From an uncultured Flavobacteriales bacterium (GTDB lineage Bacteria > Bacteroidota > Bacteroidia > Flavobacteriales_F > PHOS-HE28), in contig CALMPI010000001.1 in assembly GCA_937872175.1 (NCBI GenBank), forward strand, positions 1-64,000: 64,000 nt of DNA, in the 5' to 3' direction. The notes beneath the pieces were generated by a model. The model ran no database searches, was not told where the DNA came from, and worked only from the letters and a program-made list of their open reading frames with translations. The position numbers and the translations under genes were made by a program. Below, one piece after another: positions 35,208-45,827 of this stretch (position 1 is its first letter; the number at the start of each line of letters is the position of its first letter).

Positions 35208-36314
35208 TCATTGCTTCATGCTGTGGCGGTGAAGGGCCCAACCGTCCGCCGTGAGCCTGATCAGGAAGGGCCCGGACGGCAGATCCGTCAAGGGGACCTC
35301 CACGCTGTTGGCTCCCCGGTCGAGCCGGATCGCGTGCATGCCCAACACCCTGCCGTCCATGGCGAAGAGCTCCAATCGCGCAGCCCCGGAGGTGGCGCTG
35401 AGGAAGGCCAGTTGCTGCCGGTCGGTGCCCGGGACGGGCCACAGCCGCACATCCGTCGGCGCCATCACCTCGGGGACGGAGACGGTCAGCGGGTCCACCA
35501 CGCGGATCGTGAAGCCGTTCCGCGCACCGTCGTCGCCCACCAGCCCGTTCAGCAGTCCGTCGGCGTCCACCATCACGCTGTCGCAATACTGATCGGTGCA
35601 GCCGCTGGTGTCGGTGATCGCCAGGCAGATGGTGTATGGACCCGGACCGCCATACACATGCGTGGGCTGCGCATCGGTGCTCGTGGTGCCGTCGCCGAAG
35701 TCCCATGTGTACGCCACCGCGCCAGCGGCGCTCGTGCTCTGGTCGATCAGCCACACCTCGTTGAACAGGGGGATCGGATCGCCGGTGACCGAATCGATGA
35801 AGTAGGCCTGGATCGGCCAGAACGCCGCATCGCACGCGCCCGGAACGGAACCCGCGCAATCGCAGTTCGCGTCCCAGGTGTCGTTCATGGTGATGGGGTT
35901 GTTGTCGTCGCAGGGCGTGCCGGGCAGCGCCGGACCGTTGGGCGTGCCCTCGCAATCCAGCGGCACGCAGTTCAGGGTCACGCTCACCGTGGTCGTGTCG
36001 AACACGTTCGCGACGTAGCTCACCAGCTCCGTCGCGGAGGTGCCGCCGCCGCAGGGCATGCTGATCTGGAAGAAGCCGTTGGCGGAGGACATGTACACCA
36101 GATAGGAGAACACGCAGGATGTGTCGGCCATGACGGTGGTGTTCACCTGGGGCTGCGTGCCCTGTACGGAGAGGATCGTGATGGGGGCAAGGGGAGGGGT
36201 GCATGGGAGCACCGTGCCTGCCACCTGCACCCAATACCCCTGTCCGAACGTCGCGAGGGATGCGGCATGGGCCAGGAGGGTGAGCAGGAAGGGTCGAAGG
36301 TTGTTGAAGCGCAT
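35208..36314 (-). CDS. Secreted PKD-domain protein with T9SS sorting domain and one Cys repeat
   Basis: 368 residues from ATG 36314. Order: signal peptide; N-terminal domain (VQVAGTVLPCTPPLAPITI...); one copy of a Cys-rich repeat (DCEGTPNGPALPGTPCDDNN through WDANCDCAG); a PKD domain (AYTWDFGDGTTSTDAQPTHVY); and a C-terminal sorting domain (VRLWPVPGTDRQQLAFLS, LPSGPFLIRLTADGW). The same order occurs in the neighbouring longer gene, so the pair arose by duplication. Such proteins sit on the cell surface; the function is unknown. On the strand it precedes the ECF sigma gene by 57 nt and might be cotranscribed with it. Confidence 0.83.
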   Translation of the reverse strand: MRFNNLRPFLLTLLAHAASLATFGQGYWVQVAGTVLPCTPPLAPITILSVQGTQPQVNTTVMADTSCVFSYLVYMSSANGFFQISMPCGGGTSATELVSYVANVFDTTTVSVTLNCVPLDCEGTPNGPALPGTPCDDNNPITMNDTWDANCDCAGSVPGACDAAFWPIQAYFIDSVTGDPIPLFNEVWLIDQSTSAAGAVAYTWDFGDGTTSTDAQPTHVYGGPGPYTICLAITDTSGCTDQYCDSVMVDADGLLNGLVGDDGARNGFTIRVVDPLTVSVPEVMAPTDVRLWPVPGTDRQQLAFLSATSGAARLELFAMDGRVLGMHAIRLDRGANSVEVPLTDLPSGPFLIRLTADGWALHRHSMKQ

Positions 36315-36406
36315 GGAGCGTTCGTTCAAGTGCATACACGCAGGGGACGATACCGGGGTTGGGTCCGCGACGCAGGAAGGTAGGCGATCGGTGGCCCTGA
36401 TACGCC

Positions 36407-36436
36407 GAGGACCCGCCTGAACGCAGGCGGGTCCTC
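36407..36436 (-). terminator. Strong hairpin terminator between two PKD-protein genes
   Basis: GAGGACCCGCCTG (36407-36419) pairs perfectly over 13 bp with CAGGCGGGTCCTC (36424-36436) around AACG. It lies 19 nt past the stop of the 574-residue PKD protein. A T-run is weak, but the stem is very stable. It separates that gene from the following PKD-sigma group. Confidence 0.7.
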
Positions 36437-36455
36437 GTGCGGATCGTTGAAGGGC

Positions 36456-38180
36456 TCAGTGGCCGCGCACGAAGCGTTCGGTGCGGATGGTGCCGTCGGT
36501 GCTCAGGCGCAGCAGGTAGGGACCGGCCTCCAGGTGGGCGAGGTCCAGCCGCAGGGTGTTGGCACCCGTGGCCAGGTTGGCGCGCTGTTGGTGGATCAGC
36601 TTGCCGGTGACGTCCAGCACGTCCACCTGGAGCGCACCGGAGCGGGTGCTGTTCAGGGAGAGCGTCAGCACATCGTTCACCGGGTTGGGCGCGATGGCCA
36701 CCTCCTGGAGCACGTCCACCTCGTCGATCGCCGTCGTGCCGCCCATCACGTTGATGGTGAAGCCCTGGCTCTGGGCGCCCATGGGGATGATGATGCCGTT
36801 GGCGTCCACGCCCACGCTGTCGCAGTAGGTGTCCGTGCAGCCGAAGCCCGAAACGGTGAGGCAGAGCTCGTAGGGGCCGTTGCCGCTGTACGTGTGGCTG
36901 GGGAAGGGCACGTTGCTGGTGGTGCCGTCACCGAAGTCCCAGGCGTAGGTGAAGCCCTGGCCGCCGTTGTTCAGGAAGAAGACCCAGATGGTGCCGGGGA
37001 TGGGACCCTGGAGGCTGTCGTAGGCCTGGGTGACGATGAAGTCGGCCTCGCAGGGAAGGCCTCCGGAGCCTACGCAGTTGCAGCTGCCGTTCCAGGTGTC
37101 GTTGAAGGTGTTGGGGTCGCCGTCATCGCAGGGGGTTCCGGGCATGGCCGGACCGTTGAGCACGCCCATGCAGTCGTAGAGGAAGCCGTTGTTCGTGTCG
37201 GGCACGCACACGCAGTTCCATGACCAATAGCTGAACGCCGTGAGCGGGTCATTGTCGTCGCAGGCGGCACCCGGCACGTCAGGACCGTTGGGCACGCCCA
37301 GGCAATCCACCCATCCGCCTCCCTGTCCGGAACAGCCGCAGTTGGCATCCCATACATCGCCCATCGTGTTGGGGTTGCCGTCGTCACAGGGCGAGCCCGG
37401 CACGTTCGGACCCCAGAGGATGCCGAGGCAATCGAACCACACGCTGCCCGTATTGATCATGCCCAGGCTGTCGACCACCACCGTGTCGCACGCCACGCTG
37501 CTGCAGCCGTTCGCGTCGTTGATGGTGAGGCAGATGCCGTACACGCCGGGTGCGTTGAAGACGTAGTTCGGCTGGGGCAGATTGCTGCTGGATCCGTCCG
37601 GCATCCACCACTGGTAGGTGAACGGGGCCATGCCCGAGCTCGTGTTCATGGTGAGGATCTCCCAAGGGGCACCTTGTTGCACCGTGAAGGAGGCCTGGCA
37701 GAAAGCCTGACCCACACCTGTGCACACGCAGTTCGCATCCCAAGTGTCGTTCACGGTCAACGGGTTGCCGTCGTTGCACGGAGTGCCGGGCACGTTGGGA
37801 CCGTTGGGAACGCCCATGCAGTCCAGGCCACCACCACCGCAGGACAGGTTGATCACCGTGTAGGCCGTGTCCAGGAAGAAATTGAACTGGGCCGAATCCC
37901 ATGCGGTGAGGTTCATCCCGCCGCAGAGGGTGCTCAGCTGGGCCCATGCCGGGTTGCTGGCCACATAGAGCCAGGCCTCATAGTGGCACATCGAATCCAC
38001 CACAGCCGTCACCGTCTGTGGGGGTTGTGTGCCCTGGATCGTCTGGATGGTGACCACCTGTCCGGGTGTGCAGCCCGCGATGGTGCCGGAGAAGATCCAG
38101 GTGTAGGGTTGTTGGGCCATGGAGGCCGTGGCAAGGGCCATGGCCAGGCCGAAGCCAAGGGTACGAAGGGTCGATCTCAT
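36456..38180 (-). CDS. Secreted PKD-domain protein with four Cys-rich repeats and T9SS sorting domain
   Basis: 574 residues. After a signal peptide (LGFGLAMALATASMAQ) comes an N-terminal domain like that of the neighbour (FSGTIAGCTPGQVVTIQTIQGTQPPQ). Four copies of a repeat of about 37 residues follow, of the form DCxGxxNGPxxPGxxCDDxxPxTxxDxWxxxCxC, beginning LDCMGVPNG, FDCLGILWG, VDCLGVPNG and YDCMGVLNG. A PKD-like domain lies between the first two, a second PKD domain (AWDFGDGTTSNVPFPSHTY) after the last, and a C-terminal sorting domain (VAIAPNPVNDVLTLSLN; GPYLLRLSTDG). The acidic CDDGNP loops suggest calcium binding. Surface-exposed through the T9SS; biological role unknown. Confidence 0.85.
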   Translation of the reverse strand: MRSTLRTLGFGLAMALATASMAQQPYTWIFSGTIAGCTPGQVVTIQTIQGTQPPQTVTAVVDSMCHYEAWLYVASNPAWAQLSTLCGGMNLTAWDSAQFNFFLDTAYTVINLSCGGGGLDCMGVPNGPNVPGTPCNDGNPLTVNDTWDANCVCTGVGQAFCQASFTVQQGAPWEILTMNTSSGMAPFTYQWWMPDGSSSNLPQPNYVFNAPGVYGICLTINDANGCSSVACDTVVVDSLGMINTGSVWFDCLGILWGPNVPGSPCDDGNPNTMGDVWDANCGCSGQGGGWVDCLGVPNGPDVPGAACDDNDPLTAFSYWSWNCVCVPDTNNGFLYDCMGVLNGPAMPGTPCDDGDPNTFNDTWNGSCNCVGSGGLPCEADFIVTQAYDSLQGPIPGTIWVFFLNNGGQGFTYAWDFGDGTTSNVPFPSHTYSGNGPYELCLTVSGFGCTDTYCDSVGVDANGIIIPMGAQSQGFTINVMGGTTAIDEVDVLQEVAIAPNPVNDVLTLSLNSTRSGALQVDVLDVTGKLIHQQRANLATGANTLRLDLAHLEAGPYLLRLSTDGTIRTERFVRGH

Positions 38181-38281
38181 GGAGGTGTGATTCAGGGTTC
38201 AACCTCATACACGCGGCGAAGGTGGGTCGGGTTGGGTGGTGAAGGTATTTTATCCGGATGAGCCGGAGTGAACATGGTGCC

Positions 38282-38289
38282 TACCTTAG
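38282..38289 (+). promoter_or_regulatory. -7 box (TACCTTAG) 5 nt before a start codon
   Basis: One mismatch to TAnnTTTG, with GTTCC separating it from the ATG at 38295. It fixes that ATG as the start, since the in-frame ATGs at 38268 and 38274 lie upstream of the box. Confidence 0.55.
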
Positions 38290-38294
38290 GTTCC

Positions 38295-39536
38295 ATGCGC
38301 GCGCTCCCCATCACGGCCGCGGTGGCGCTCGCCGTCGGTTCGAGCGCGCAGACCACTGTCTCGTCCGTGGTCGACGGCGACTGGACGGCCCCGTCCACTT
38401 GGGACTGCGGGTGCGTTCCCCAGAACGGGGATACCGTTGTTGTGCAGCACGCGGTGGAGTTGCCGACCGACGTGGTGCACCTCGGCGGTGCCTTCCGCAT
38501 CACGGCCTCAGGAGCCTTGGTCGGGAGCGGCTCCAGCGGCCTGTGGAGCACGGCGCCCTTCACCAACAGCGGCTCCGTTTCGCTGCACCGGCTGGTGTTG
38601 CTGGACGGGAGCGCCTGGACGGATTCCTTGGTGAACACCGGAAGCATCGCCACCATGCGCATGGCGATGCGTCGTGCAGGCCGCAACACCGGGGTCATCT
38701 CCGCCATCGACTCCCTCGTGTTCGACCATTGTTCCTTCCGCAACGAGGCCACCGTCAGCAGCCGCGTCACCTGGGTGCGCGACAGCCTGGTGTGGAACGA
38801 AGGGCTCTTCGTCAGCTACACGCTGGTGGTGGACAGCACAGGCCTCTTCCACAACGTGGGCACCTGCCGGGTGCTCGAGCACCTCGCCGTGCGCACGCTG
38901 GGCAACTTCAACGTGGCCTCCGGTGCGGTGGAAACGCACGTCCTGGGCGATGCCGACATCCGCTGGGGGCTCAACGTGTGGGATGCGCACATGCAGGTGG
39001 ACGGCCGGCTTCACCTGAACGATGCCGAGGTCCCCATCCCGCACCTCACCTTCTTCGTGCAGGGCGGCAGCATCCACGCGGGACACTTCCGCAACCAGGG
39101 ATGGGCCGATGGACCGGGCACACTGTGCATCGCCGACAGCGCGGAGAACCTTGGCATCCTTCATCCGGGGCTCACCATCTGCGATGCCACACCCACGAGC
39201 TTCACCTGGCCCTATCTCGATCTGAACACGGGCACGGTCGACCCGGGTGTGCTGGTCTGTCCGCAGGGCAGCTGTACGGTCGGTGGCGCGGAGCCGGCGA
39301 ACCGCCTGCACCTGCGACTTGTCCGGACGAATGGAAGGTGGACGGTGACCGGCCTGCCGGAAGGTCGTGTGGAGGCGGCGCTCTTCGATGCCGCCGGACG
39401 CCGCGTTCCATGCACCTTGATCGGTGGCGGACTCTTGCGCGAGCTGAACGTACCGTCGATGTGCCCCGGCACATACGCGCTTCACCTGCGCTCCGCTTCA
39501 GGCACGCAGGCGATCCGATTCGTGCAGGAGCCGTGA
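38295..39536 (+). CDS. Secreted protein, paralogue B of the 31681 gene, degenerate sorting domain
   Basis: 413 residues from ATG 38295. Signal peptide (ITAAVALAVGSSAQ), then VVDGDWTAPSTWDCGCVPQNG, a motif shared with the 397-residue protein at 31681, and a long beta-rich region with strand-turn repeats (for example GNFNVASGAVETHVLGDADIR). VDPGVLVCPQGSC matches the same position in the paralogue. The C-terminus (VEAALFDAAGRRVPCTL; PGTYALHLRSASG) is a sorting domain, although the first WPNP-type strand is poorly kept. Probably T9SS-exported; function unknown. Confidence 0.8.
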   Translation: MRALPITAAVALAVGSSAQTTVSSVVDGDWTAPSTWDCGCVPQNGDTVVVQHAVELPTDVVHLGGAFRITASGALVGSGSSGLWSTAPFTNSGSVSLHRLVLLDGSAWTDSLVNTGSIATMRMAMRRAGRNTGVISAIDSLVFDHCSFRNEATVSSRVTWVRDSLVWNEGLFVSYTLVVDSTGLFHNVGTCRVLEHLAVRTLGNFNVASGAVETHVLGDADIRWGLNVWDAHMQVDGRLHLNDAEVPIPHLTFFVQGGSIHAGHFRNQGWADGPGTLCIADSAENLGILHPGLTICDATPTSFTWPYLDLNTGTVDPGVLVCPQGSCTVGGAEPANRLHLRLVRTNGRWTVTGLPEGRVEAALFDAAGRRVPCTLIGGGLLRELNVPSMCPGTYALHLRSASGTQAIRFVQEP

Positions 39537-39556
39537 TCGGCCACCCGACGGTGCGC

Positions 39557-40084
39557 TCACTTCACCTGCCACCGGGTGACGGTGTCGATGGCCTCCTGGC
39601 GCCCACGCACGGCCACCAGCTCCGCGCGGTCCTCGGGGTCGTAGTGCAGCAGCCAGGTCACCAGGATGTCGCGTGCCGCCGCGGGCAGCTCGTGGAGGTC
39701 GCGCGCCTCCAGGGTGCGCAGGGCCGGATCCACCGGCAGGGCCACCAGCTTGTCGTCGCGCTCGCCGGCGTCCAGCAGCTCGATCACCCCGATGGGTTCC
39801 ACCTCCACGACGGTGCCGCTGGGCAGGGCGGTGCATAGCACGAACACATCCACCGCATCCCCATCGCCGCCGGCGTCCTTGTCCATGCGGGTGCCGGGGA
39901 CGAAGCCGTAGTTCGCCGGATAGGGCAGGAAGGCCACCCTGCGCGGGACGCCGCCCCGCAGGTCCACGGGGAAGGAGCCGCTCGCCGGGTCGTACTGCCG
40001 CTTCTCCACCGTGCCAGCGGGGATCTCGATCACCGCCCGCAGCATCCCGTGCCGCACCCATGCGTTCAGTTCCTCCAGGTCCAT
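39557..40084 (-). CDS. ppa: Inorganic pyrophosphatase (family I)
   Basis: 175 residues from ATG 40084 (MDLEELNAW). It hydrolyses pyrophosphate made in biosynthesis. IEIPAGTVEKRQYDP and LPYPANYGFVPGT are family signatures, and GGDGDAVDVFVL is the metal-binding DxDxxDV motif. Length agrees with the roughly 175-residue bacterial enzymes. It is 10 nt downstream of the SRPBCC gene, which in turn is coupled to hutU. Confidence 0.93.
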   Translation of the reverse strand: MDLEELNAWVRHGMLRAVIEIPAGTVEKRQYDPASGSFPVDLRGGVPRRVAFLPYPANYGFVPGTRMDKDAGGDGDAVDVFVLCTALPSGTVVEVEPIGVIELLDAGERDDKLVALPVDPALRTLEARDLHELPAAARDILVTWLLHYDPEDRAELVAVRGRQEAIDTVTRWQVK

Positions 40085-40094
40085 GGGCGTCGGC

Positions 40095-40532
40095 TCAGGT
40101 GGACGCATTCGCGTATCGGGCAAGGCCGGCCCGTTCGATGTTCGCGAACAGGATGGCGTGCTGCTTCCGGATGATGCCGTTCATCAGTCCACGGATCGGC
40201 AGGAAGCTGTTCACCTCGGCCCGCTCCATCACCAGGCTTGCGGACCCCTGCGGCCGCACGCGAAAGGTGAACCGGAGCCGGGCCATGCCGAACACGTCGG
40301 CGCTCATGCGCACGGTGCGCTCCGCGGGATCGGTCTCGATGATGGCGATGTAGCCGAAGCGCAACGGGGTCCGCCAGGGGCCGATCATCATCCGCTCCCG
40401 CGCACGCACCCGGCCGCCCGGCAAGGGCTCCATGCGCTCGATCAGCGGGTGCACCGAGGCGAACAGGTGCGGCATCGCGAGGTGCTCGACCACGTGATCA
40501 GGCGATGCCTGGATGTGGAAGGTCAGGTCCAT
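40095..40532 (-). CDS. SRPBCC (START-like) family protein
   Basis: 145 residues from ATG 40532; a GTG at 40556 overlapping the hutU stop as GTGA would add 8 residues and is a real alternative. The pattern LTFHIQASPDHVVEHLAMP then IIGPWRTPLRF-like strands and a C-terminal helix (LMNGIIRKQHAILFANIERAG) fits the START/polyketide-cyclase fold, which binds hydrophobic ligands. No catalytic residue can be assigned. It sits between hutU and ppa on one strand and is probably cotranscribed. Confidence 0.72.
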   Translation of the reverse strand: MDLTFHIQASPDHVVEHLAMPHLFASVHPLIERMEPLPGGRVRARERMMIGPWRTPLRFGYIAIIETDPAERTVRMSADVFGMARLRFTFRVRPQGSASLVMERAEVNSFLPIRGLMNGIIRKQHAILFANIERAGLARYANAST

Positions 40533-40552
40533 GATGAGGAGCCGCGCGCTGT

Positions 40553-42580
<2,028 letters not shown>

Positions 42581-42610
42581 GGTGCGAAGATCGGCCGAAG
42601 AGCCTTGACC

Positions 42611-44077
42611 CTAGCGTGCGATCACCAATGGTCGTGGGCGCATCCCCTCCACGATCATCAGGTAGAGGCCCACGGGTAGATGCCGCACATCGATCGATTC
42701 TGCGGCGGAGCGGATGGACCGTTCCAGAAGCACCTTGCCGGTCCTGTCCAGGAGGCGTGCGTGCCGACCGACCGGCGCGTTCGTCAGAATAAGCTGGTCA
42801 GCGGCCGGATTCGGGAATAGTGCTGGCGCAGGTCGATCGGCCATGCCAACGCTCAAGGTCAGGATATCGTCATCCTGATGAACGGTACCGATGGTGTCGC
42901 CGTCCACGACCGAGCCGACCAGGAGGTACTCTTCGTTCGCTTCGAAGTAGTTGCTACGCAACCAGTTCAATCCGATACCGGCGGTATAAAGGACTCCGCA
43001 GGTGTCGACCGCTCCGCCATCGCAGTGGTCGCGGATCATGCACTGCAGCGGGTCTCCCGGGGCCGGTTCATCAACCATCGCCATGAATTGTCCGCTCTGG
43101 TTCCACTGGTCCTGAACGGTTGAGCAGCTCAAGGTGTAGCGCCCGGATTGATCCAGGCCATGGTGCGCAATGCAGATCAAGCTGTCGCCGAGGAGCTCGC
43201 TGCGATGTCCGATCACCTGCCCCGGATAGGACAACAAAAGGTCGGCCCAGGGTAGTTCCGGCCTGCCCGCTGTCCAAGTCGTACCCAGGATGTTCTGATG
43301 GCCGTAGGTGTTCGTCGTCCCTCCCAGCCAGGAGCTCGACCACGCATAGCGGTGATCGATCATCGTTCCATCGAACACCATCCGTCCGTCGTCCACGGCA
43401 CCCGTATCGATGGTGAACTTGTAGAGCCGTCGTTGCCCGAACTCGGATGAGACCCCATCCGTTTGTGCCGTGCCAGTGGCGTACTCCACCACGTCATTTG
43501 AACCATACGGGAACATCTCTTCCAAGCGGGGTACGAGGATCCCGACCTCCGGCCCATGCACCCCGACCAGAGCATGCTCGTTCCACGTGAGGATCCCGTG
43601 GTCCGGAGAAAGGGTGATCGATCCTCCGTCGGAGAGTTCCACCCGTTTCCGCTCGATATCAATCCCGAACAGCTGCACCGTGTCCAACAGGGCCACGGTC
43701 GCCGTGACGCCCGCGAGGGTGTCGAACATCCATGAGGTGCCGATGCTGCTCTGGGGAAGAACGACCATGGAGCCCGGGCCTTGAACGTGCCAGACGGTCG
43801 GCCCGACGAGCGCCATGCGCTGCAAGAACTGAGGCTGGTCGAGCAACAGGAACAACCCGGATGCAGAGCAGGTGTCGCAAATGGTCGCGATCCTGTTCAG
43901 CGCGTACCTGAAACTGTCCGGCCCGAGCGTATCAACGTGCGTGACGAAGACCTGGGCGCTGATCGTGTCGCTGCCGTCGTCGCTGTAGTTGTACGAGTAG
44001 GCAGGATTCAGCAGGGCCCAATTCTGGGCGAACCCACAGAAGCCGACCAGGAAAGCGGGGACGACGAGCCATCGCAT
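42611..44077 (-). CDS. Secreted protein of unknown function with T9SS sorting domain
   Basis: 488 residues. Signal peptide (LVVPAFLVGFCGFAQ), mature start NWALLNPAYSYNYSDDGSDTIS, then a long beta-rich domain with scattered cysteines and no recognised catalytic motif. The last 75 residues form a sorting domain (APALFPNPAADQLILTNAP; GRHARLLDRTGKVLLE; LPVGLYLMIVEG). Start motifs of this kind (WALLNPAYxYNY) recur in Bacteroidota surface proteins. Base composition is a little lower in GC than the neighbours. A TAGCTTTG box (44099-44106) lies 21 nt upstream. Confidence 0.82.
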   Translation of the reverse strand: MRWLVVPAFLVGFCGFAQNWALLNPAYSYNYSDDGSDTISAQVFVTHVDTLGPDSFRYALNRIATICDTCSASGLFLLLDQPQFLQRMALVGPTVWHVQGPGSMVVLPQSSIGTSWMFDTLAGVTATVALLDTVQLFGIDIERKRVELSDGGSITLSPDHGILTWNEHALVGVHGPEVGILVPRLEEMFPYGSNDVVEYATGTAQTDGVSSEFGQRRLYKFTIDTGAVDDGRMVFDGTMIDHRYAWSSSWLGGTTNTYGHQNILGTTWTAGRPELPWADLLLSYPGQVIGHRSELLGDSLICIAHHGLDQSGRYTLSCSTVQDQWNQSGQFMAMVDEPAPGDPLQCMIRDHCDGGAVDTCGVLYTAGIGLNWLRSNYFEANEEYLLVGSVVDGDTIGTVHQDDDILTLSVGMADRPAPALFPNPAADQLILTNAPVGRHARLLDRTGKVLLERSIRSAAESIDVRHLPVGLYLMIVEGMRPRPLVIAR

Positions 44078-44153
44078 CGTGCATCAGGACGGTCCGTCAA
44101 AGCTAGTCGCTGCTCCATGGCTTGCTTGTCCACCAGACCTCGCCCCACCGAAC

Positions 44154-44357
44154 TCACCCCACCTTCCCCTTGCCCTGCTTGTCGTGGAACCCGTATGGAC
44201 AATGCCGACAGCCGCTCTGGCAACAATACCCCCGCTTGCGGTGGTACTGCTCGGTGAACACGAGGTAACCCTCCTCGGTGAAGTAGTAGTCACCGGGTTC
44301 GAGGCCGAGCCGCTCCAGGCGCGCACCCCGCTCGGGCTGGCTGCTGCTGTCGTCCAT
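44154..44357 (-). CDS. DUF5522 small Cys-rich protein
   Basis: 67 residues from ATG 44357. The core EPGDYYFTEEGYLVFTEQYHRKRGYCCQSGCRHCPYGF is the DUF5522 signature, with four cysteines in CCxxGCRHC that could bind a metal. The C-terminus is Lys-rich. The protein is soluble and its role is unknown. No operon partner lies on this strand close by. Confidence 0.85.
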   Translation of the reverse strand: MDDSSSQPERGARLERLGLEPGDYYFTEEGYLVFTEQYHRKRGYCCQSGCRHCPYGFHDKQGKGKVG

Positions 44358-44462
44358 TCCCTTGTCTCCCAGCCCTCTAACGGTTGACCGGCAAGATTGT
44401 TCGATCGCGAGGGTGCGAAGATCGGACAAGGTTATGCGAAGATGATGTCCGACCGCGTTCTA

Positions 44463-44503
44463 TTCACGATCCGTGGTGAGCAGTCCTGTGGATGGATCGT
44501 GAA
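44463..44503. repeat. Inverted repeat before the LysM glucosaminidase gene
   Basis: TTCACGATCC (44463-44472) and GGATCGTGAA (44494-44503) are exact reverse complements over 10 bp with a 21-nt spacer. It lies 20 nt upstream of the -7 box of the LysM gene, a possible regulator site. Confidence 0.5.
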
Positions 44504-44522
44504 CAACCCTCCTGTTCCCCGG

Positions 44523-44530
44523 TAGTTTCG
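44523..44530 (+). promoter_or_regulatory. -7 box (TAGTTTCG) for the LysM glucosaminidase
   Basis: One mismatch to TAnnTTTG, 29 nt before the ATG at 44560. Confidence 0.5.
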
Positions 44531-44559
44531 GCCCTTGGCGAAGACCGCCTTCTCGGACC

Positions 44560-45540
44560 ATGCGGATCGTGGACTTGTTGAAAACCCTTTTACTGGGCAC
44601 CCTGCCGGTGCTGCCGGTGGCGGCCCAAGGCCAGCCGCCCAACCGCCGGCTCACGGCCGAAGAGTACATCGCCCAGTGGCAGGAGGTGGCCATGGCCAAG
44701 ATGAAGGAACATGGCATCCCCGCCAGCATCACCCTGGCCCAGGGGCTGCTGGAGAGCGGCAACGGCAACAGCGAACTGGCCCGCGACGCCAACAACCATT
44801 TCGGCATCAAGTGCACGCCCGACTGGCGCGGGGGCAAAGTGTTCCACGACGACGACCGCAAGAACGACTGCTTCCGCAAGTACCGCGATGCGGCGGACAG
44901 CTACGAGGACCACAGCAAGTTCCTGCTGCGGCCCCGCTACGCCGATCTGTTCACACTGAGGCCCACCGATTACAAGGGCTGGGCCCACGGCCTCAAGAAG
45001 GCCGGCTACGCCACCGATCCGCGGTATCCGCAGAAGCTCATCGACCTCATCGAACGCTACGAGCTGAACAAGCTGGACAGCGGCCAGCGGCCTGCGCGAC
45101 CGGCCAAGCCCACCACAGCGCCGGCGACACAGCCCGCCCGCCCGCCACGGCGCGGTGACAGCGAGGAGGTCACCGTTACCATCGGGGCCGCACGCCCCGT
45201 GGAGCGTTACGCGGGTCGGATCAAGATGGTGACCGCCCGCAAGGGCGACACGTTCGAGCGCCTGGCCGATGAGCTGGGGCAGATCCCCGGCATGGTGGCC
45301 CGTTGGAACGATCTGCCCAAGGACGCCGGACTGGCCGAGGGGCAGGTGATCTTCCTGCAGCCCAAACGCAACAGCGTGAAGGACCCGGCCACCCACACGG
45401 TGAAGGCTGGTGAATCGCTCTGGAGCATCAGCCAGCAGCACGCCATCAAGCTGGACAAGTTGGCGGCCTACAACGGCCTGTCGCCCGATGCGCCCGTGAA
45501 GCCGGGCACGCGACTCACCCTGCGGAAGCCGAAGCGCTAG
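44560..45540 (+). CDS. Secreted glucosaminidase (GH73-like) with LysM domains
   Basis: 326 residues. After a signal peptide (LLLGTLPVLPVAAQ) comes a beta-N-acetylglucosaminidase domain of the FlgJ/LytG type: GIPASITLAQGLLESGNGNSELARDANNHFGIKC carries the catalytic Glu, and YRDAADSYEDHSKFLL and GWAHGLKKAGYATDPRYPQKLI follow. A Pro/Arg/Thr-rich linker (residues 175-205) leads to two LysM-like repeats (KGDTFERLADELGQIPGMVARWN and VKAGESLWSISQQHAIKLDKLAAYNG). It likely cuts peptidoglycan in the periplasm. Its final codons are duplicated 771 bp downstream. Confidence 0.9.
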   Translation: MRIVDLLKTLLLGTLPVLPVAAQGQPPNRRLTAEEYIAQWQEVAMAKMKEHGIPASITLAQGLLESGNGNSELARDANNHFGIKCTPDWRGGKVFHDDDRKNDCFRKYRDAADSYEDHSKFLLRPRYADLFTLRPTDYKGWAHGLKKAGYATDPRYPQKLIDLIERYELNKLDSGQRPARPAKPTTAPATQPARPPRRGDSEEVTVTIGAARPVERYAGRIKMVTARKGDTFERLADELGQIPGMVARWNDLPKDAGLAEGQVIFLQPKRNSVKDPATHTVKAGESLWSISQQHAIKLDKLAAYNGLSPDAPVKPGTRLTLRKPKR

Positions 45541-45592
45541 CACCTTGTGCTATCACCGCGGCGATGCTCACCGCGCGGGCGATGGCCTCCTG
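45505..45592 (+). repeat. Direct repeat X, copy 1 (end of LysM gene / relic of hemoglobin 3' end)
   Basis: About 88 bp that reappears at 46276-46365 with roughly eight differences. In plus sense it encodes the last residues of the LysM protein (GTRLTLRKPKR, stop). In minus sense it encodes a degenerate copy of the C-terminus of the truncated hemoglobin (EAIARAVSIAAV and SASASAG). Confidence 0.8.
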
Positions 45593-45604
45593 CTGCCCTC
45601 TGCA

Positions 45605-45700
45605 ACGGCCAGTTGAAGCCCACCTCGAACTGACGATGCGCCGCGATCGCCCTCCGACAGCCTTGCTCACGGGTCGGGACGACGCGACGTCGCTGAAGTG
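45605..45700 (+). repeat. Direct repeat Y, copy 1
   Basis: Roughly 90 bp that aligns with 46177-46270 (for example GAACTGACGATGCGCCG against GAACTCACGATACGCCG) at about 70 percent by eye. It is just inside repeat X. Confidence 0.6.
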
Positions 45701-45827
45701 GCGGTACCCCCGATCAGAGACACTGTTCACGGAAGGAACAAGAGGTCCCAAGGTGTCAGTCGTAAGGGCGAGGGAACCGGAATGTGGTTCGGTGGTGCGG
45801 AGGTTGGAGCTTACGGACGGCCTCTGA

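Noticed and set aside
36456-38180. CRISPR-like or DNA-level repeat array
   Set aside because: The repeats are at the protein level and diverged in DNA, with no short spacers of constant length.
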